Source of the DNA: Ulva prolifera
Lineage: Eukaryota > Chlorophyta > Ulvophyceae > Ulvales > Ulvaceae
Direction of reading: 5' to 3'
Length of the DNA: 64,000 nt
Assembly: GCA_023078555.1 (NCBI GenBank)
Contig: CM041198.1
Coordinates: forward strand, 11,785,874-11,849,873
Shown: one piece after another, positions 1-13,287 of the stretch
Layout: every line of letters begins with the position of its first letter
Numbering within the stretch: position 1 is the stretch's first letter
Made by a program: the position numbers and the translations under genes
The notes under the pieces: model-generated
Told to the model about the DNA's origin: nothing
The model's input: the letters and a program-made list of their open reading frames with translations, nothing else
Database searches by the model: none

Positions 1-2602
1 ATGTCAATGCACTGGCATGGATGGCATGAAGTGAGACTAAGCGTCTTGAGGGGGGCCATCGCATGCACCGGGGGCCACCTGTGGCAGCTCCGGCTTGAGA
101 TTGCAGGCGCTTGTAATGTAAAGTAACGCAAAATCTGCGTCTGTCACCATATTGCTACACGAGGTAACTCAATGCGGGCCGCGGTTCCTTTACCTCAGCA
201 GGTATAACATGATTCTGCACTCTGATGTCAATGCAACCGTGCCGTGCTGCCACCGCTCCAGTGCGAAAAGGATGTGACCAGTAAACGCAGATTTACATTA
301 TCTCTGAGGTATTGTACTCCTGTGCAGCCTGCACGCATGACTCACACACGTAGGATACCATCTGACCCAATCGCAGGTGGCAGACTGGCTGTGCTAGAAT
401 GTCAGGGCCGACCACCGCATCATTGGCTTCCAGCGCCCCTAGGTGACAAACTAAAACAAACTCCATTGTCATGGCGTGCATACAACACCACCGCAGGAGT
501 GCCGGTGTGTGGCATGTTGCAGTGTGCCCGTCGCTTTGCCCTTCACAAACTAGATGACAGCCGTTCCACACGCAGATTCACAGTTCAAGTCTGCAGGATG
601 AGCGGAAGAAACACATCGTTTATGTAATATGCGATGCCCATCATCTGCCCAAGGCAGGGACATGGTCCGAAGCTGGTGCATTTTTTCGCTGAAAGAGTTC
701 AACCACAACGTGGGGCAGAAGGGATCACACATTCAGAGCTCTCACATACAGCGCCGGCCATGATAAGAAAAAACAATCATGCTGCTAAGAAGCATGCAAT
801 GCATCGAAATTGGCCGCAGGCACATCCCGATGAGCATCTTTCTGGAAAGCAAGCCGACTAGTGTATCGTTTCAAAAGCCAGTGCCAGGCGTCAGACGAAG
901 AGCTGTAATCCTGACGATCCTGTGGAACGGGGAGTGCTCCTGCCTTGCCATCGCACATATATCTTCTCAGACTCGAGGAGCGATGCGATACATGCGACAC
1001 TGGCACGGCACGTGCGGCAAAGCAATGGAAAGCAGAGATTGAGGCTACCAAGCAATCAACTCTCTAATGATTTTCCGTACGCAATGCGTGTGGCCCTCCA
1101 CGGACAAAGTAGCTTATGGCCACTCGCACATAAAGCAGCGCGCTCCCCCGCACTGCAGCCGGCAGAAAGGCAGCAGCTCCTGCGAGACAGCCAGAGGAAA
1201 TGCATCACGCAGCCAGCGGATTAGCCTCGCGTGACACAACGTCGATTGTGCAGCCGATCGGCTTGTGGTCCCAGCTCCTGCCTGGGGCGGGCTAGCGTGG
1301 ATAACACCGCCGAAGAGACATCGCCCTTACCGCGGTGTCGACCTCTGCAGCTGACAGCCACAGGCCTTTCAGCCGGGAGCACAGGTGCTGCGGGGCAATG
1401 TTTGGGCAGCAAACGGAACGCATGCAGGCTCGCGGGGCGCGCCTCCAGGCGGCCATGCAGCTGTGGCCACACGCGACCTGCCCCTCAACCAAGCAGCTGC
1501 AGGTTGTGGAAGGCGTGCTCAGTGGATTGCAGTATGACATCACGATGGCAGCCGGACGCTATGACAAGCTGTATGCTGTCGACAACACCGCTGCCCCTAC
1601 AGAAGGCCTTGTCGTGGCATGTCTGCACAATTGGCGTTGCAGGGCCACCCGCATCTGGCTGCCGTGCACCGCCGCCCGTCCATCCTGACATGGCCTCCGC
1701 TGGGATGGCGGTAGGTTGACAGCCTGTCGCAGGCACCACCACCGCGCCTCGGTTACAACGACTGCCATGAGTGGCAGCACATGCCCATGCGCAAGGTCCG
1801 TCCAGCATGACATGTGAGTGCACCCCATTAGTTGCACCACTTGCATTGTTGTCTTCAGCACCCGCACTTGCTGTTGTCTTCAGCCTATGCGCCGGAGCAC
1901 CATCATAGCTGCATGGCACAAGATTTGGTGGTGGGCAGGTGCGTAGCGAGTACCCGCCTGGTGCATCGTGATGGCAGCTCATGCTGATGCAACCATGCAA
2001 TCTTCTAAACACTGAGAACACAAGCCGCACATGTGCAGGCCCAGGCTCGAGCATCGGACGGGGCCCTCCAGTACTGCACCCACGCCCAAACCAGCCTGAT
2101 TGGCGCGAACAGAACAGACATGCCACTCACGTTGGTGCTCTGTTGTGTATAGAAGATGTTATTCCAGGGCTGGGGCGATTCCGCGTACGTGGCGAGGTGA
2201 TTCAACTCACAGTTCTGGGCACCACCCGTCATGCATGCATGCCTGCGCAGCGACGGAGCTCTGCATGTATAGCTGCTGTGAGTTCCGCCCAAGATGTCCG
2301 TAAACTGACTTTCAAATGGTCATTCCCGGCCTCACGTTTCCGTGTGAAAGCCAGCGCGCCGTTGTGACGGTTCCGTAGACATTATGATCGAGGCCATGGT
2401 GCGTGACCCCATAAGAGTCCGCATCTACAGGAAGCAAACGATCTGTGGCGAGTATAGTACACACCAGCGTAGATCCTGATTCGTCGATGAATGCGACGGC
2501 TCAAGGGCGCTTGCAGCCTGCGATCTTGCCCTCTGGCCTGCATTGGTGTGCCGAAGCCACGCAGGAGTTGACACACAGATCCAGCTTCGCCACTGTGTGG
2601 CA
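1..2602. other. No recognisable gene; TAF1 upstream region
   Basis: Open frames here overlap one another on both strands. None shows a recognisable domain, consistent third-position GC, or an exon flanked by good splice sites. ATGCAT/GCATGC-type words are frequent (for example around 2230 and 2236), as in the introns further on. The stretch probably holds the promoter and 5' leader of the TAF1-like gene; no TATA box or other promoter element could be assigned with confidence. Confidence 0.5.
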
Positions 2603-5600
2603 ATGAATGGACTGAGCTCTTTGTCCTCGTTTCTGAAGACCGGGGGTGAAGCCGACGCTTGGCTGGATCAGGTACGCAGCACCGTCCTGGCTTGGAGATG
2701 GGTAGGCTTTGCGACGAGAGACATATATGCAACCTTACGAGGCCAGCCCGAGATTCTGAAATGTATCGGAGGATCACACGAAGGCACAAATAACGTGGCT
2801 TTTGACGAGTCCAGGATGAATCGCTCAATGCTCTTAAGGCGTTTGTCGGGGATGAGCGTCAACAAGATGGCCACTCCGCCCTTGAAGGCCCTGTCAAGCA
2901 TGATCAAGATGCTATTGACTTCTACGATGTTAGTGATGGTGACCTCAGCGAAGAGCTCGATGCCGCACCGTACGGCTCACCCGTTAGCGATCTCCCAGCA
3001 ACTGCAGTCCGTGCTCTGCGGCACTGCCATAAGAGATGGGCACAAGTCGCAGTAATACTGTCTGAGCTATCTCTGCTGCAGGAGTGCGAAACAGGACGAT
3101 GCAGGCAGTCTTCGAGCCGGTGCCCAGCAGGTGCCTCTGGCACCAGCATCACAGCAGGCACAGCTGCAGGTGGCAAGTGGCCTCAACGGGACGTCAGTGC
3201 TACAGCAGCCGCAATCCCAGCAACAGAACCATCAGGCTGTCCATTTCGCTCAGCCAGCCCCCAGCCAGCCTGCGCAGGGCTCACAGCCCTTTCAATCGTT
3301 CACCCACGTGCTAGGGACAGCATCACCAGCTGAGCCGCTTGTGTCGTATCATCCTCCGCAGCAGGCAGATGCTGTAGCTGCGCCATATGCAGCAGTCGAG
3401 CCTGCTGTGACCTATGCACCTGGGTACATACCACCTGGTCTGCTGTATGATCCAACTCAAGCAGACCAGGTGTCCGAGCATAGAATATACACACTGGGGC
3501 CAATCACGCTCGATCAGGATGAGTTTGCCGCAAGCATTACGGCACATCAGACCGGCGTAGAGCTGCCTGAGTCAGAGCAAGCCCGGCTCTTCATTGAGCC
3601 GATCAGTTTCACTGAAACGTTCTTTGGAGCAGGGGGATATCCGCGTCTGTGCCAGACAACCCGCCGCCCTGGAGTCCGGCAGAAACAGGCACGCGTGCTT
3701 CTCCTGATTGGATACGCAAGCATTGTGAGCGTGAATGCATGATCGTTGCAATGCAATGGAACAATCTACCACAATCGCATAGCATGAGATGGACATAAGC
3801 ATTGGGTGAACCTGTTTCGCATTATTCCCCTGCTTGTCCACGGGTTGAGTGGACGGATCACTCTCTCGTTTGACAATCACGCATTGTCGCTGTGCGTCAC
3901 TGTAGCCAGGGCCATGCGCAGGCTGGCTCGAGCGTGTGTGACGCTGACCAGCATAATGGCACGTGGCAGTTATTGGTTTATGGTTCTTGCCCGTGATGCA
4001 TGTATGTGATAAAAAGCTAGGCCCAGCGCTTGACTGATCGTCATACTAGTTGACGCCAGTGAGATTTATGGTTTCATGCTTTGCCATGCCATGCATGCTC
4101 ATACATCGTTTTGGTTTGTATCTGAATCCGCCGGGTGAGTGGCCCTGCTTGTTCTGCTGACCAGAGTCACTCTGATGACATGTGCAGGTTGAGGCCAGCA
4201 TCGCGGCAGCTCCTGAGAGACCAGATGCCATTGTTGTGGGGACATGCCTGATGCGAGACGGTCGCCTTCGCCACGTCAGTGATGCAGCCGATCTGCAGTG
4301 GGAGCATGACGTGCTGGATTTGACAGCGCTTCCTGAGCCCCGAACCGAGGTCAAGGGTGCCGCTGGCAAAAATGACAAAGCCAAGCCAGCAGCTGCACGT
4401 GCTGCTGAGGCACCGGTCCCCTCCCGGACCCAAGTCAGGCAGACCATTTTGCAGCCGGCTGCACCGCTGTCGCAAGATGTTGTGGAGGTAGAGGACCTGT
4501 GGCAGGAGACCCTGGCTGAGGAGGCACACGACATCGCGCTGTTGTGCAGAGCTGCTGTGCCAGACTGGGAGCAAGACATCGAATGGGGCAGCGATGATGG
4601 GGTGTCACTCGTAGAGGCCGTCCCAGGGCATGCTGGGTCTCGTGCTCGACAGGACGCAGCTGCAGCGCAGGCTGCGGCTCCGATCGAATGGGAGGATGAT
4701 AGTGACGGGTCAGAGCGGACAGAGGCGCCGCAGTCGGGCAAGGGCGCGCGGCCACCGGCGGTGCAGCGGCCCAACGGGCCAACACCGGCGGAGCGGTATG
4801 GGTGGGACAACGCCCGGCGGCGGGTGTATGGGACGGCCCACGCGGCTGACTGGAGGCCTGCCCACGGTGCCCCAAAGGCGGAGGTGGAAGGCGAGGGCTC
4901 GGGAGCTGAGCAACACTCAGATTCGACGGACGCGACAGTTGATGCTCCAGTCGCAGACGGAGCCCCGGCCAGGGCGCCTGCTGCAGCCAGTCGGTCGCTG
5001 ACCTTCCTGGCAGACGAGACTGCATCCAGTCACAAAGCTAAGCAGCGGCTTCTTGATGAGGGGCTCTGGACGCCAGGCGTGTCAGGCAGTGCGGCCATGC
5101 CATGCTACTTGAAGCTTCCTCACAGCAAGCCGCCTGAGGAGGGAGCAGAGGACGCTGGAGGGGGGGAGCAGCCCAGCATGTCCTCGGCCCCAGAGGTGCA
5201 GGATGTGCTGCGTGCCGCACAGAAAGTAGACGACTCTGGCCTGGCACCATCATTTGATTCACCAGAGGGCAAGCTGGCGGAGGGGGGCCTGACTGCAGGG
5301 GCGCGTGTGAGCCGGCTTGCACGCTGCGGTCTCGTCGTCCTCAACGCGAATGACAAGTCGATGGTGTTTGAAGAGCTCCCCAACGTGCCTGAGGCTGACA
5401 AATGCGCTGTTGAGGCAGCATCAGCCAAGGTGGTGCCACCACCGCCACTTCCAAAGGATGCGGAGGCCTCCCGGCTGGCAGCGGCGCATGAGGATAAGGT
5501 GGCGAAGGAGTTTGCAGTGTTCAACGTGTCCAATGATGCCAAGTACCGCAAGACACGGGTGGGCCGCCTGGCAGACATCGCAGTCCGCACAGGCCTCCTG

Positions 5601-8600
5601 CACGCCCCGATTGCAACAAACCTGTCGCAGCTGCCGCTGCCGAACGCCCTCACTTGGGAGGAGCTCCTGCAGCCCCACCACCCCCACTATGCGTGGTGGA
5701 TCCACCGCAGAAAGTGCGCTCCCCTTGTCCTGCGTCCGAAACTGAGGCAACAAACAGGCTCCGCAGAATGCATTGCGGTTGCTGTCGCGGACAGCGAAAG
5801 TGGCAGTTGAGGCGAGCGGCGCTGCATCAGACTGTGTATGCCTTGCTGAATGGCGCTTGCCAGGCATCGAGTGTGCGACTGCGTCCGCGCAGACGCAGAC
5901 TGCATGCTGGCCACGTCGAGCATGTTGTCCTTGTGGCCGTGCAGGATTGCGGGCGAGCCTGGACAGATCCGGGTGATCTTCGAGAGTCTGGCAGGGCTGA
6001 GCAGGCAGGTCGACCTGCCCGCAAACTCCGCTGGTCAGGTTACCGTGCGGCAGCTGTGGGAGATGGTCGAGAGCGCCTTCGTCCCTGACGGTCCGACGGC
6101 CGGCTCCCTGAGCTTGTTCAAACCAGGCACGCCTGGTGGCTTTGACGATGAGGACATCTCCGGCGCGATGGACCAGGTCCGCACCGGCAAGATGCTGCGC
6201 AGCTCGGGCCTGCCATGCATGGCCAGTGGGCTGGACAGGAGTAGATTGTTCATTGGTCGTACATTGTTCAAGGGATCGTTGATGTTTGTCCTGCCCACCA
6301 GTTCTCCTGCGCAAGCTTGTCCGACATGCCAGCGCGGCAGCTGCACTGCGCAATGCTGCACGGCGGTCTGACAGCCTGGATTGAACATCGCCACATGCCG
6401 TCGCGTCGCAGACACGCAAAGCAGGATCCAGCATGCCAGAACCTTGCGCACCAGGGATGAGAACCACGGGTGGTGTGCAGTCGCTGGTGGATGTGGGCCT
6501 GATGGAGCCGGTGAACGAGGTGGTCGTACGGTCGCGGCAGGTGCAGCTGCTGCCCCTGCCGCGCGCGCTCATGTCCCTGCCGTCGCAGCCCACCGTGCTG
6601 CAAGCGCTGTACGGCACGCGCAAGAAGCTGACGGCCACACAGTGGCACGTGTACGGCGTCGAGCACATGCTGCCGAGCGCCTGCGTCCTGAACCACCCCG
6701 GCATGGGTGCCACGCTCCAGACGTTCTTCCGACGGCCGGAAGGCCGTGACGCCCGCGCCGCCGCAGACATGCTCGCGGAGCTCACGGCCACGGCGGAGGG
6801 GCCGCATGCATGGCGCATCGGGCAGGTCACGCCGCTGGGCGCGCAGGACGCGTCGCCGTTCCGCATCGGGGACGTCGACCCCGGGGTGCCCCTGCTGACG
6901 ATGGAGAACGGCAGCTCAATCGCGGTTGCGGCCCCGCACGTCCCAGGCAACAACTACCTGCTCGTCAGGCGCCCCTCCGGACACATGTTCGTGCGCAAGT
7001 TCTCTGGCTGCTTCCTGGTGCGCCGCCTGAAGCGCAGAGGTGCCGCGGCACGCAGGAGCGCCCTCGCAGCTGCAGGCACCCGCTCGGCCGTGGCGCCACG
7101 CGCGTGCCTTGCAGTAGAGCTGCCATGCCTCCCGCAGGCTGCGGCCCTCTGGAGCCATGCATTTGCTGCGTTTGCCGCACCCAGTCTGCACCTTCTGCTG
7201 CCGCGGTGCCCCGCTGTCTCCAGTGGGGCGGCCGGCTGGCGGTGTTGGGCCGGGCAGGCTGCTGTTTGCGACCTGGTGGGGGCGCGATGTGCAGGTGGGG
7301 CAGCAGCAGCCCAAGATCCCGGTGATGCAGCCGGCGTCGCAGACATGCCGCGAGGTCGAGGACAGCCGCCTCGTCGCGTGGGTGCACCGCACGCTGCGCC
7401 GCAAGCAGAACAAGCTCGCGCGAGAGAACTCGTTCGAGGAGCGCCCGAGCGTCTCCGCCAAGGTGTGCCGCGCCCCCGCCTGCCCATCATGCGCTGCTAC
7501 AGTGCAGCTGCCACACGGTCTCCAATGCATTCGGCCTGACCACCCCGAGGCGCTTCTCCTGGAGACCGGGGCATGATGAGGCATCCCGGCGTTGCCAGGC
7601 ACGCTGTATGGGGCTTGACATGCATGCTGGCCGTGCTGTGCAGGAGTTGGTGGAGCGCTTTGCGCCGCCGTGCCTGTCGCAGTGGTCGGGCCTCGACGTC
7701 AACCTCACCGAGAACGCGATCATCTCCATCCTGCAGTCCCGCTGCCACCTTGTGCCGAGCCCGAGCAGCCCCGACGAGTACGTGCTGCCGGAGGGCGCAC
7801 GCATCCACACCGAGGACGAGCTGTGCACGATGATCGGGCCGGACTCGCTGTGCGCGCTCGAGTCGATGCGCTCCGGCCTCGTGCGCCTCGACGCCGTCGG
7901 CCTGCGCCGCCACGAGGACCTCGCAAAGTGCCCCCTCGACAAGCTCGCGCTGCTGGCGCACATGCTGCCGCGGCGCAACGAGAACCGCGAGGCCGCGCTG
8001 GCTGCCGTCACGGCCGCGGTGTCGGCGCCATGGGTGCTCACGGAGAACTTCATCAACTGCACGAAGAAGGACACGCAAAAGATGTTCCTCTGCATCTCGG
8101 GTGCTGCTCTGCCGCATTGCGCTGCGCTGCAGGCGGCCGCGTGCTCGTCACGCTGCGCTTGCGGTTGCACTGACCCATGCATTGCAAGGGCGGTGCGATG
8201 CAGACGTAGCGTGCTCTGTCCTGCCTGCTGGTGTGCTCTGCCGGATGGGCGCGGGTGGGTGCAGGTCTCGGAGACCCGAGCGGCTGTGGGCTGGCGATGT
8301 CGTTTGTGAAGGACATGAAGCGCCTCGGCAAGGACCCCGTGAATCGCATGCTGAGCAAGCAGGAGGCCCCCAGCATCACCGGCACCGTGTCGGACCTGCG
8401 CAAGCTGCCGCACAAGCAGGTCGGCGAGATGCTGGTGAAGGAGTTCAACGTGGACCGGGAGACGGTGGACACGCTGGACCGCTGGGAGCGCATCGGCGTG
8501 CTCCGCGAGCTATCGAACCAGGCCTGCGTCGCCGGCCAGGCCAACGTGCGCCCCGCTCACCCTGCGTGCGTGAGCCTGTGAATGCATGACACAGGCGGGG

Positions 8601-11600
8601 CTCTGAGGACGCGTCTGCGGCCAGGCCGCCATGCACCCCCGCCTGCTCGCCCCTCTGTCCTGTGTGCATCTGCCTGTGGGTGCACACGGCACCGCGCTGT
8701 GGGCGGTCATCTACCACTGCAGGCGCCCCAGCACCCAGGCCGCGGCTGCGCGAACGGAGCATCTGTCACCGCACATCGCCAGGCACAAAGACGCGAGCGG
8801 CATCGTGTGCGTGTTGCAGGAGCTGGGGCCGCGGTACGCGCGGAACGTCAAGGTGTCGATGGAGGAGATGCGCAAGAAGCAGTCCGACGCGGCGTGCGCC
8901 GTGCTGCGGCGGCAGGCGACATTCCTCGCACGCGGCCAGCTGCCCGAGGGCGCCGGCGCGTATGACCCTGCGACGCTGCCCGTCGGCCAGCTGGACGAGC
9001 AGAGTCGGGAGGTACTGCAGCTGCGGCCGGACGGGGAGGAGGACGAGGCGGGCGCGGCCAACGGCCAGATGCGCATCCGCCGCCGCATCACTTACGCGCG
9101 GCCTGGGCGCGGCCAGCCGGTGACCCGCACAATCTTCTTCACCACCCGCACGGACATCTTCAACGTGAACAGCTTGTGTGAGAAGTGGGTGCGTGTGCCC
9201 GTTCCCCGGTGTGTATGCATTCGCGGTGGTCCATGTTGTCTGTCTGAAGCTACCTGTGAGCTCGGCATGGATGGAGCGGCTGCAGTTGTTGAAACCTTGT
9301 AGCAGAGTACTTGCACATGCGCGTGCGGCAGGCACGACCCCTTGTTCGCTGCTTGACACGGCGGGCTTATCAAAGGAGATGATGGTGCATCCCATGTGCA
9401 GCGCTGGCCGAGCCAGCACGCAGCGCTCGCAGGCTGGTCTGTGCGCTCACCACAGGCTGGGGTGCAGGACCAGCGGAACGAAAAGCTGGGCATTGTCGGC
9501 GGCACGCTGTCGCGGATCATGGACGGTGTGCGCAAGCAGCTCACGATCGCATGCGTGAAGAAGGGCTCAGGCGAGGTGGAGCGCCGCACGTGCCGCTTCA
9601 AGAGCCGCAAGCCGACCGTGCGAACCCGCGCGCCGGCCGCGCGGCCCGCGCCGCCGCCCCGCATCGTGCGCGCCCCCGGCGCCGCGACCAAGGCCGAGAT
9701 GCGCAAGCAGCAGCAGGAGGAAGCCGCGGCGCTGGCAGCTGTGCAGCCCAAGCCGCAGCGGCCAAAGGGTGACGGCAAGCCCAAGGCTAAGAGCAAGCCC
9801 AAGGCAAAGGACGCGGTCAAGCCGAAGAAGAAGGTGGAGAAGGATGACGAGGAGACAGAGGATGAGGACTTCGACGCGCAGGAGCTGTCTGACGCCGAAG
9901 CGGATCCCGCGGGGCTGGCGGTCGTGGACGAGCGCGACCCAGAGGTGCGCCTCGCCCCCTCTCCCAGGGCCCTGGCTCACAGGGCGCAGCCCCGAGCGCC
10001 ATGCACCCTCAGATGGCCCCTACTTGTGAGGCAGATTGTCACCCGAGTACACTGGGCACATCGCCGGACACCCGCGAATACACAGCGGCAGGCGCCGGGT
10101 CAAAGCGCTGCGGCGGTGTCTGTGCCCAGTGCGAACCAACGGACCGGGGAGCGGGGCAGCGTGTGGTGCATGCAGCGATCCGTGTGCAGTTTGTGGAGTA
10201 CCAGGAGCAGTATGACGAGAGCAACAGCGATGTCGCCGACGGCGGCTCCGACTCGGACTACAACTCGATCGACTCCGGCGCAGAATCGGAGGACAAGGAC
10301 TTCAAGGCCGCCGCGCAGCGCGAGATCCGCGCACAGCAGCGCGCCAAGGCCGGGCCCTCCACCGCCGGCCCGAAGACCCCGAGCGGCGGCCGCCGCCAGA
10401 AGCGCGCCCCGAAGGGTCCTCCGAAGGAGTCAGAGTTTGACGAGGACGAGACTGGCGAGCTGGAGGACCTCATCGTGCGCTCCCCTCGTCGCCTGGAGCG
10501 ATGCTGGTCAGTATTTGGCATGCTGTGGCTGCCCCAGCCATGCGCTGGCCCATGCTCATGTGAATCATTCGCCCCCGGCCAACCCTCTGCTCAGCGCGCC
10601 ACCCCCTGCACCACGGCACATCGCTGCAGTCAGTTGACTGCATGCATCAGCCGATGCCGGCGTGTGCGGCTTGTGGCAAGGGCGGTGCCGTGCCGGGTCG
10701 GAGGCGCTGTTGCGCAAGGAGTGCTTGCGGGGTGCAGGATGACGGCGACCTAGACGAGCCACCCCCGACAGAGTCGGAGGATGACTTCTCATCGGGAGGG
10801 GATGAGGAGACGGAGGACGAGTTTGAGGATGCGGGGCGCTCTAAGGCCGCCGCAAAGCGCGCGCCGCGCAAGCCGGCGAAGCGGCCGACCCTGCAAGGTA
10901 CCCCGCCGCCTACTGCCACACGCTTCGAGCAGCCTGCATGCCTCGTCGGCGACCTTGCCTCACCCTTGCCATGCGTACAATGGCAGACCGCAGCTGTACC
11001 GCAGCGGCAGGGCCTAGAATCCATTGATATGTGCTGGGGTGGTGCAGAGGATGATGATGACAGCGTGGACGTCGTGCCCAGCACACCGGCGCGCGGCCAG
11101 CGCGCGAGTGCAGAAGCCGCACCAACTCCTACCACAGACTCCCCTGCGCCGGCGCCTGCGTCCAAGGTTCGCGTCAAACTTAAACGGCCAAGCGGGGCGG
11201 GCGGCAAGAAAAAGGCAGCTGTGGCGGCACCGGCACGGCCTCGTCCGATGAAGCGCACGCGCGCCCTCTCGGAGTCCACCGAGTCCGAAGAGGAGCCTGG
11301 TGATGAGCTGTCAACGGAGAGCGATGCTGACCAGCCGGTGCGCGCCCCGCAAGCGCCCGTGGAACAGCGTTTTTCGCCAAGTAGGCCATGTAAGACATGG
11401 GCTGCCTGCCTGTTGAGCGGATCGGTGCGGCGGGATAGCAGCAGGTGATCGCTGTGAGTGCCGTGGAGAGAGACCGCTCATTCCGGCATCCGTCCAGATC
11501 AGGGCCATGCTGATTCCGAGCAGGGACGAATCCTCGCTGCAGGTCGCCAGCAACCGTGGCAAGCGCCGGAAGGTCGTTGAGAGCCCTCCACCGGATGAGA

Positions 11601-13074
11601 GCCCGGACGAGACGGCTGCGCTGCCGTACACGGCGCCAGAGCCGGCGCCGCTGCCGGTCGATGGCGGGGCGCACGCCGCCCGTGAAGCGCAGCTGCGGCA
11701 GCGCGCCCCAGAGTTCAAGAGCGCTGCTGTGCGGGAGCTGTCCACGCTGCTCACGTCCGCCCTGAACGAGGCGTTCAGCCAAGACAGCAACCTTCAGCTC
11801 GTGCAGTGCGCCCCGACAATGCACATGCACCTTCATGTGCAATCCCTGTACCTGCACGTCACCCTCGGCACCACCACTACGCCACGCCGCGCAACGGGTG
11901 CACATCCTCAGCTTCAGTAATCGAGGATTTGTGCCCGCTGCGGGAGCACTGCCACTGGCACCGCATGCATTGGAAGAGTGCGCAGTGTAGCTGTAGCAGC
12001 CGCCGGCAAGCCGCTGTGAGCACCAGGAGCAGCGACATCCCGCGGTGCCCCCGCAAGCTGGTGACTGTTTCGTTGGATTTGTGCCAGCAGTACAGACCGC
12101 ACTGTTTCACGTGGGATATAGCAAGCATGCACAGTGGCTGACGCGGTGGCTGCGAGCGTGCAGGAACGTCTTCAAGACGGCGCCCTCCACCCTCAACATC
12201 CCGGACTACTACGACCTCATCGACCGCAAACACGTCATCACGTGGCCCAGCCTCAAGAAGCGGCAACACACTAGCCGCAAGGCGCTGCTGGCGGATCTCG
12301 GCCGCATGACGCACAACGCGGCCGTGTACAACACCGGCGCGCCCGTGCGCAACCCCGCCTTCACCCCCGGCGGCGCCGAGCCCGAGTTCGTGAAGCGCGG
12401 GCCGGGGAAGCACGCGTTCCCGGCCATCGTGCCGCTAATGCGGTCGCTGCAAAAGCGCGTCGCCGAGCTGCTCGAGGGCAAGTACCGCATCCAGGTGCGG
12501 CCGGCGGCGCGTGCGTGTGCAGGAGCGCCTGTGGCAGCCCAGGGCCACCGCGGCCATGGTGCCTGTGCCGGTTGTGCCCGACTTGTGCGAGGCACATCCC
12601 TCTTGCGGCGTTGCCCGGGCATCATGCCTGATGGTGGTCACGTGACTGTGCCATCACTCAAGGACGCGTACATACACGTTGCATGCTGCTGTTTCGAGGG
12701 CCAGTGGCGTGTTGCGTGCCCCGTGGAGACCTCTGCCGTACGTGGTGTCCACATCGGGTGTGGGACGTTGCCAGGCAGCGACCCCGTGACCGCCATGGGT
12801 GTGGGTGCAGGCAGAGAAGCTCGAGCTCAAGATCCTGGGGGCGTACCTCGTGGTGCTGGAGTACGACCAGGGCGCCAACGTGCTGTGGGTGGAGTGCGAG
12901 CAGTGCCAGAAGTGGCGCATCGTAAGCCGCGAGACGTTTGAGCGCGTGCAGGATGCCCGCTTCACGTGCGATGACCCCGGCGGGCGGCCCCTGCGCGGCT
13001 GCAAGGAGGGCGCGAACGCCAAGGACGACGAGGAGCTGCTGCGCATCGCCAAGCAGGACCTTATGCCGCTGTAG
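2603..13074 (+). CDS. TAF1: TFIID subunit 1 (TAF1) with ubiquitin-like domain, bromodomain and C-terminal CW zinc finger
   Basis: Largest TFIID subunit, the nuclear scaffold for TBP and promoter recognition. Exons read by splice consensus and phase: 2603-2671, 2815-2969, 3081-3724, 4188-5713, 5945-6176, 6481-7017, 7295-7462, 7644-8100, 8265-8545, 8820-c.9162, 9468-9944, 10190-10474, 10738-10897, 11048-c.11370, 11543-c.11806, 12164-12494, 12811-13074; about 2,170 residues. Order: acidic N-terminus (DAIDFYDVSDGDLSEEL), DWEQDIEW, a ubiquitin-like domain as in plant TAF1 (IRVIFESLAGLSRQVDL, c. residue 800), the DUF3591 core (LNHPGMGATLQTFF, NNYLLVRRPSG, VGQQQPKIPVMQP, GDPSGCGLAMSF), a basic and acidic tail, a bromodomain (IPDYYDLI...AAVYNTG), then a CW finger (LWVECEQCQKWR...FTCDD...GC). 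The domain order fixes the family. The CW finger is unexpected, and the usual zinc knuckle was not found. The ATG at 2603 is chosen because exon 1 joins exon 2 in phase through a strong GTACGC donor. Borders at 9162, 11370 and 11806 are uncertain. Confidence 0.9.
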
Positions 13075-13282
13075 AAGCTCCTGCACGGGGCTGCAGACGG
13101 CTGCCCGCTCGGGCGCAAAGTTGACCAAGGATCCCCGAGCCAAACCGGGAACGCCGGTCTTTGATGTGAAATGTATGTTTGTGTACTGCTGGTCGGCTTC
13201 GACCCAACAGTCACTCGGCGGAGCTGAGGCTGGTGTATGTGCGAGACATGGGGCTTGCAAGTAATTGCAGCTCCAGTTGTGA

Positions 13283-13287
13283 TGTAA
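13283..13287 (+). terminator. TGTAA polyadenylation signal of TAF1 (candidate)
   Basis: A TGTAA pentamer lies about 210 nt after the TAF1 stop. TGTAA is the usual chlorophyte polyadenylation signal. The same word follows the stops of several other genes here. The match is short, so each site alone is weak evidence. Confidence 0.35.

Noticed and set aside
1231-2126. Overlapping frames of 160-213 codons on both strands before TAF1
   Set aside because: No motif, no splice partners and no consistent codon bias. Frames on opposite strands are equally good, so none is supported.
5421-6953. Minus-strand open frame of 510 codons
   Set aside because: It is antisense to TAF1 exons and introns and reads straight through them. 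GC-rich coding DNA commonly leaves such shadow frames. No domain.
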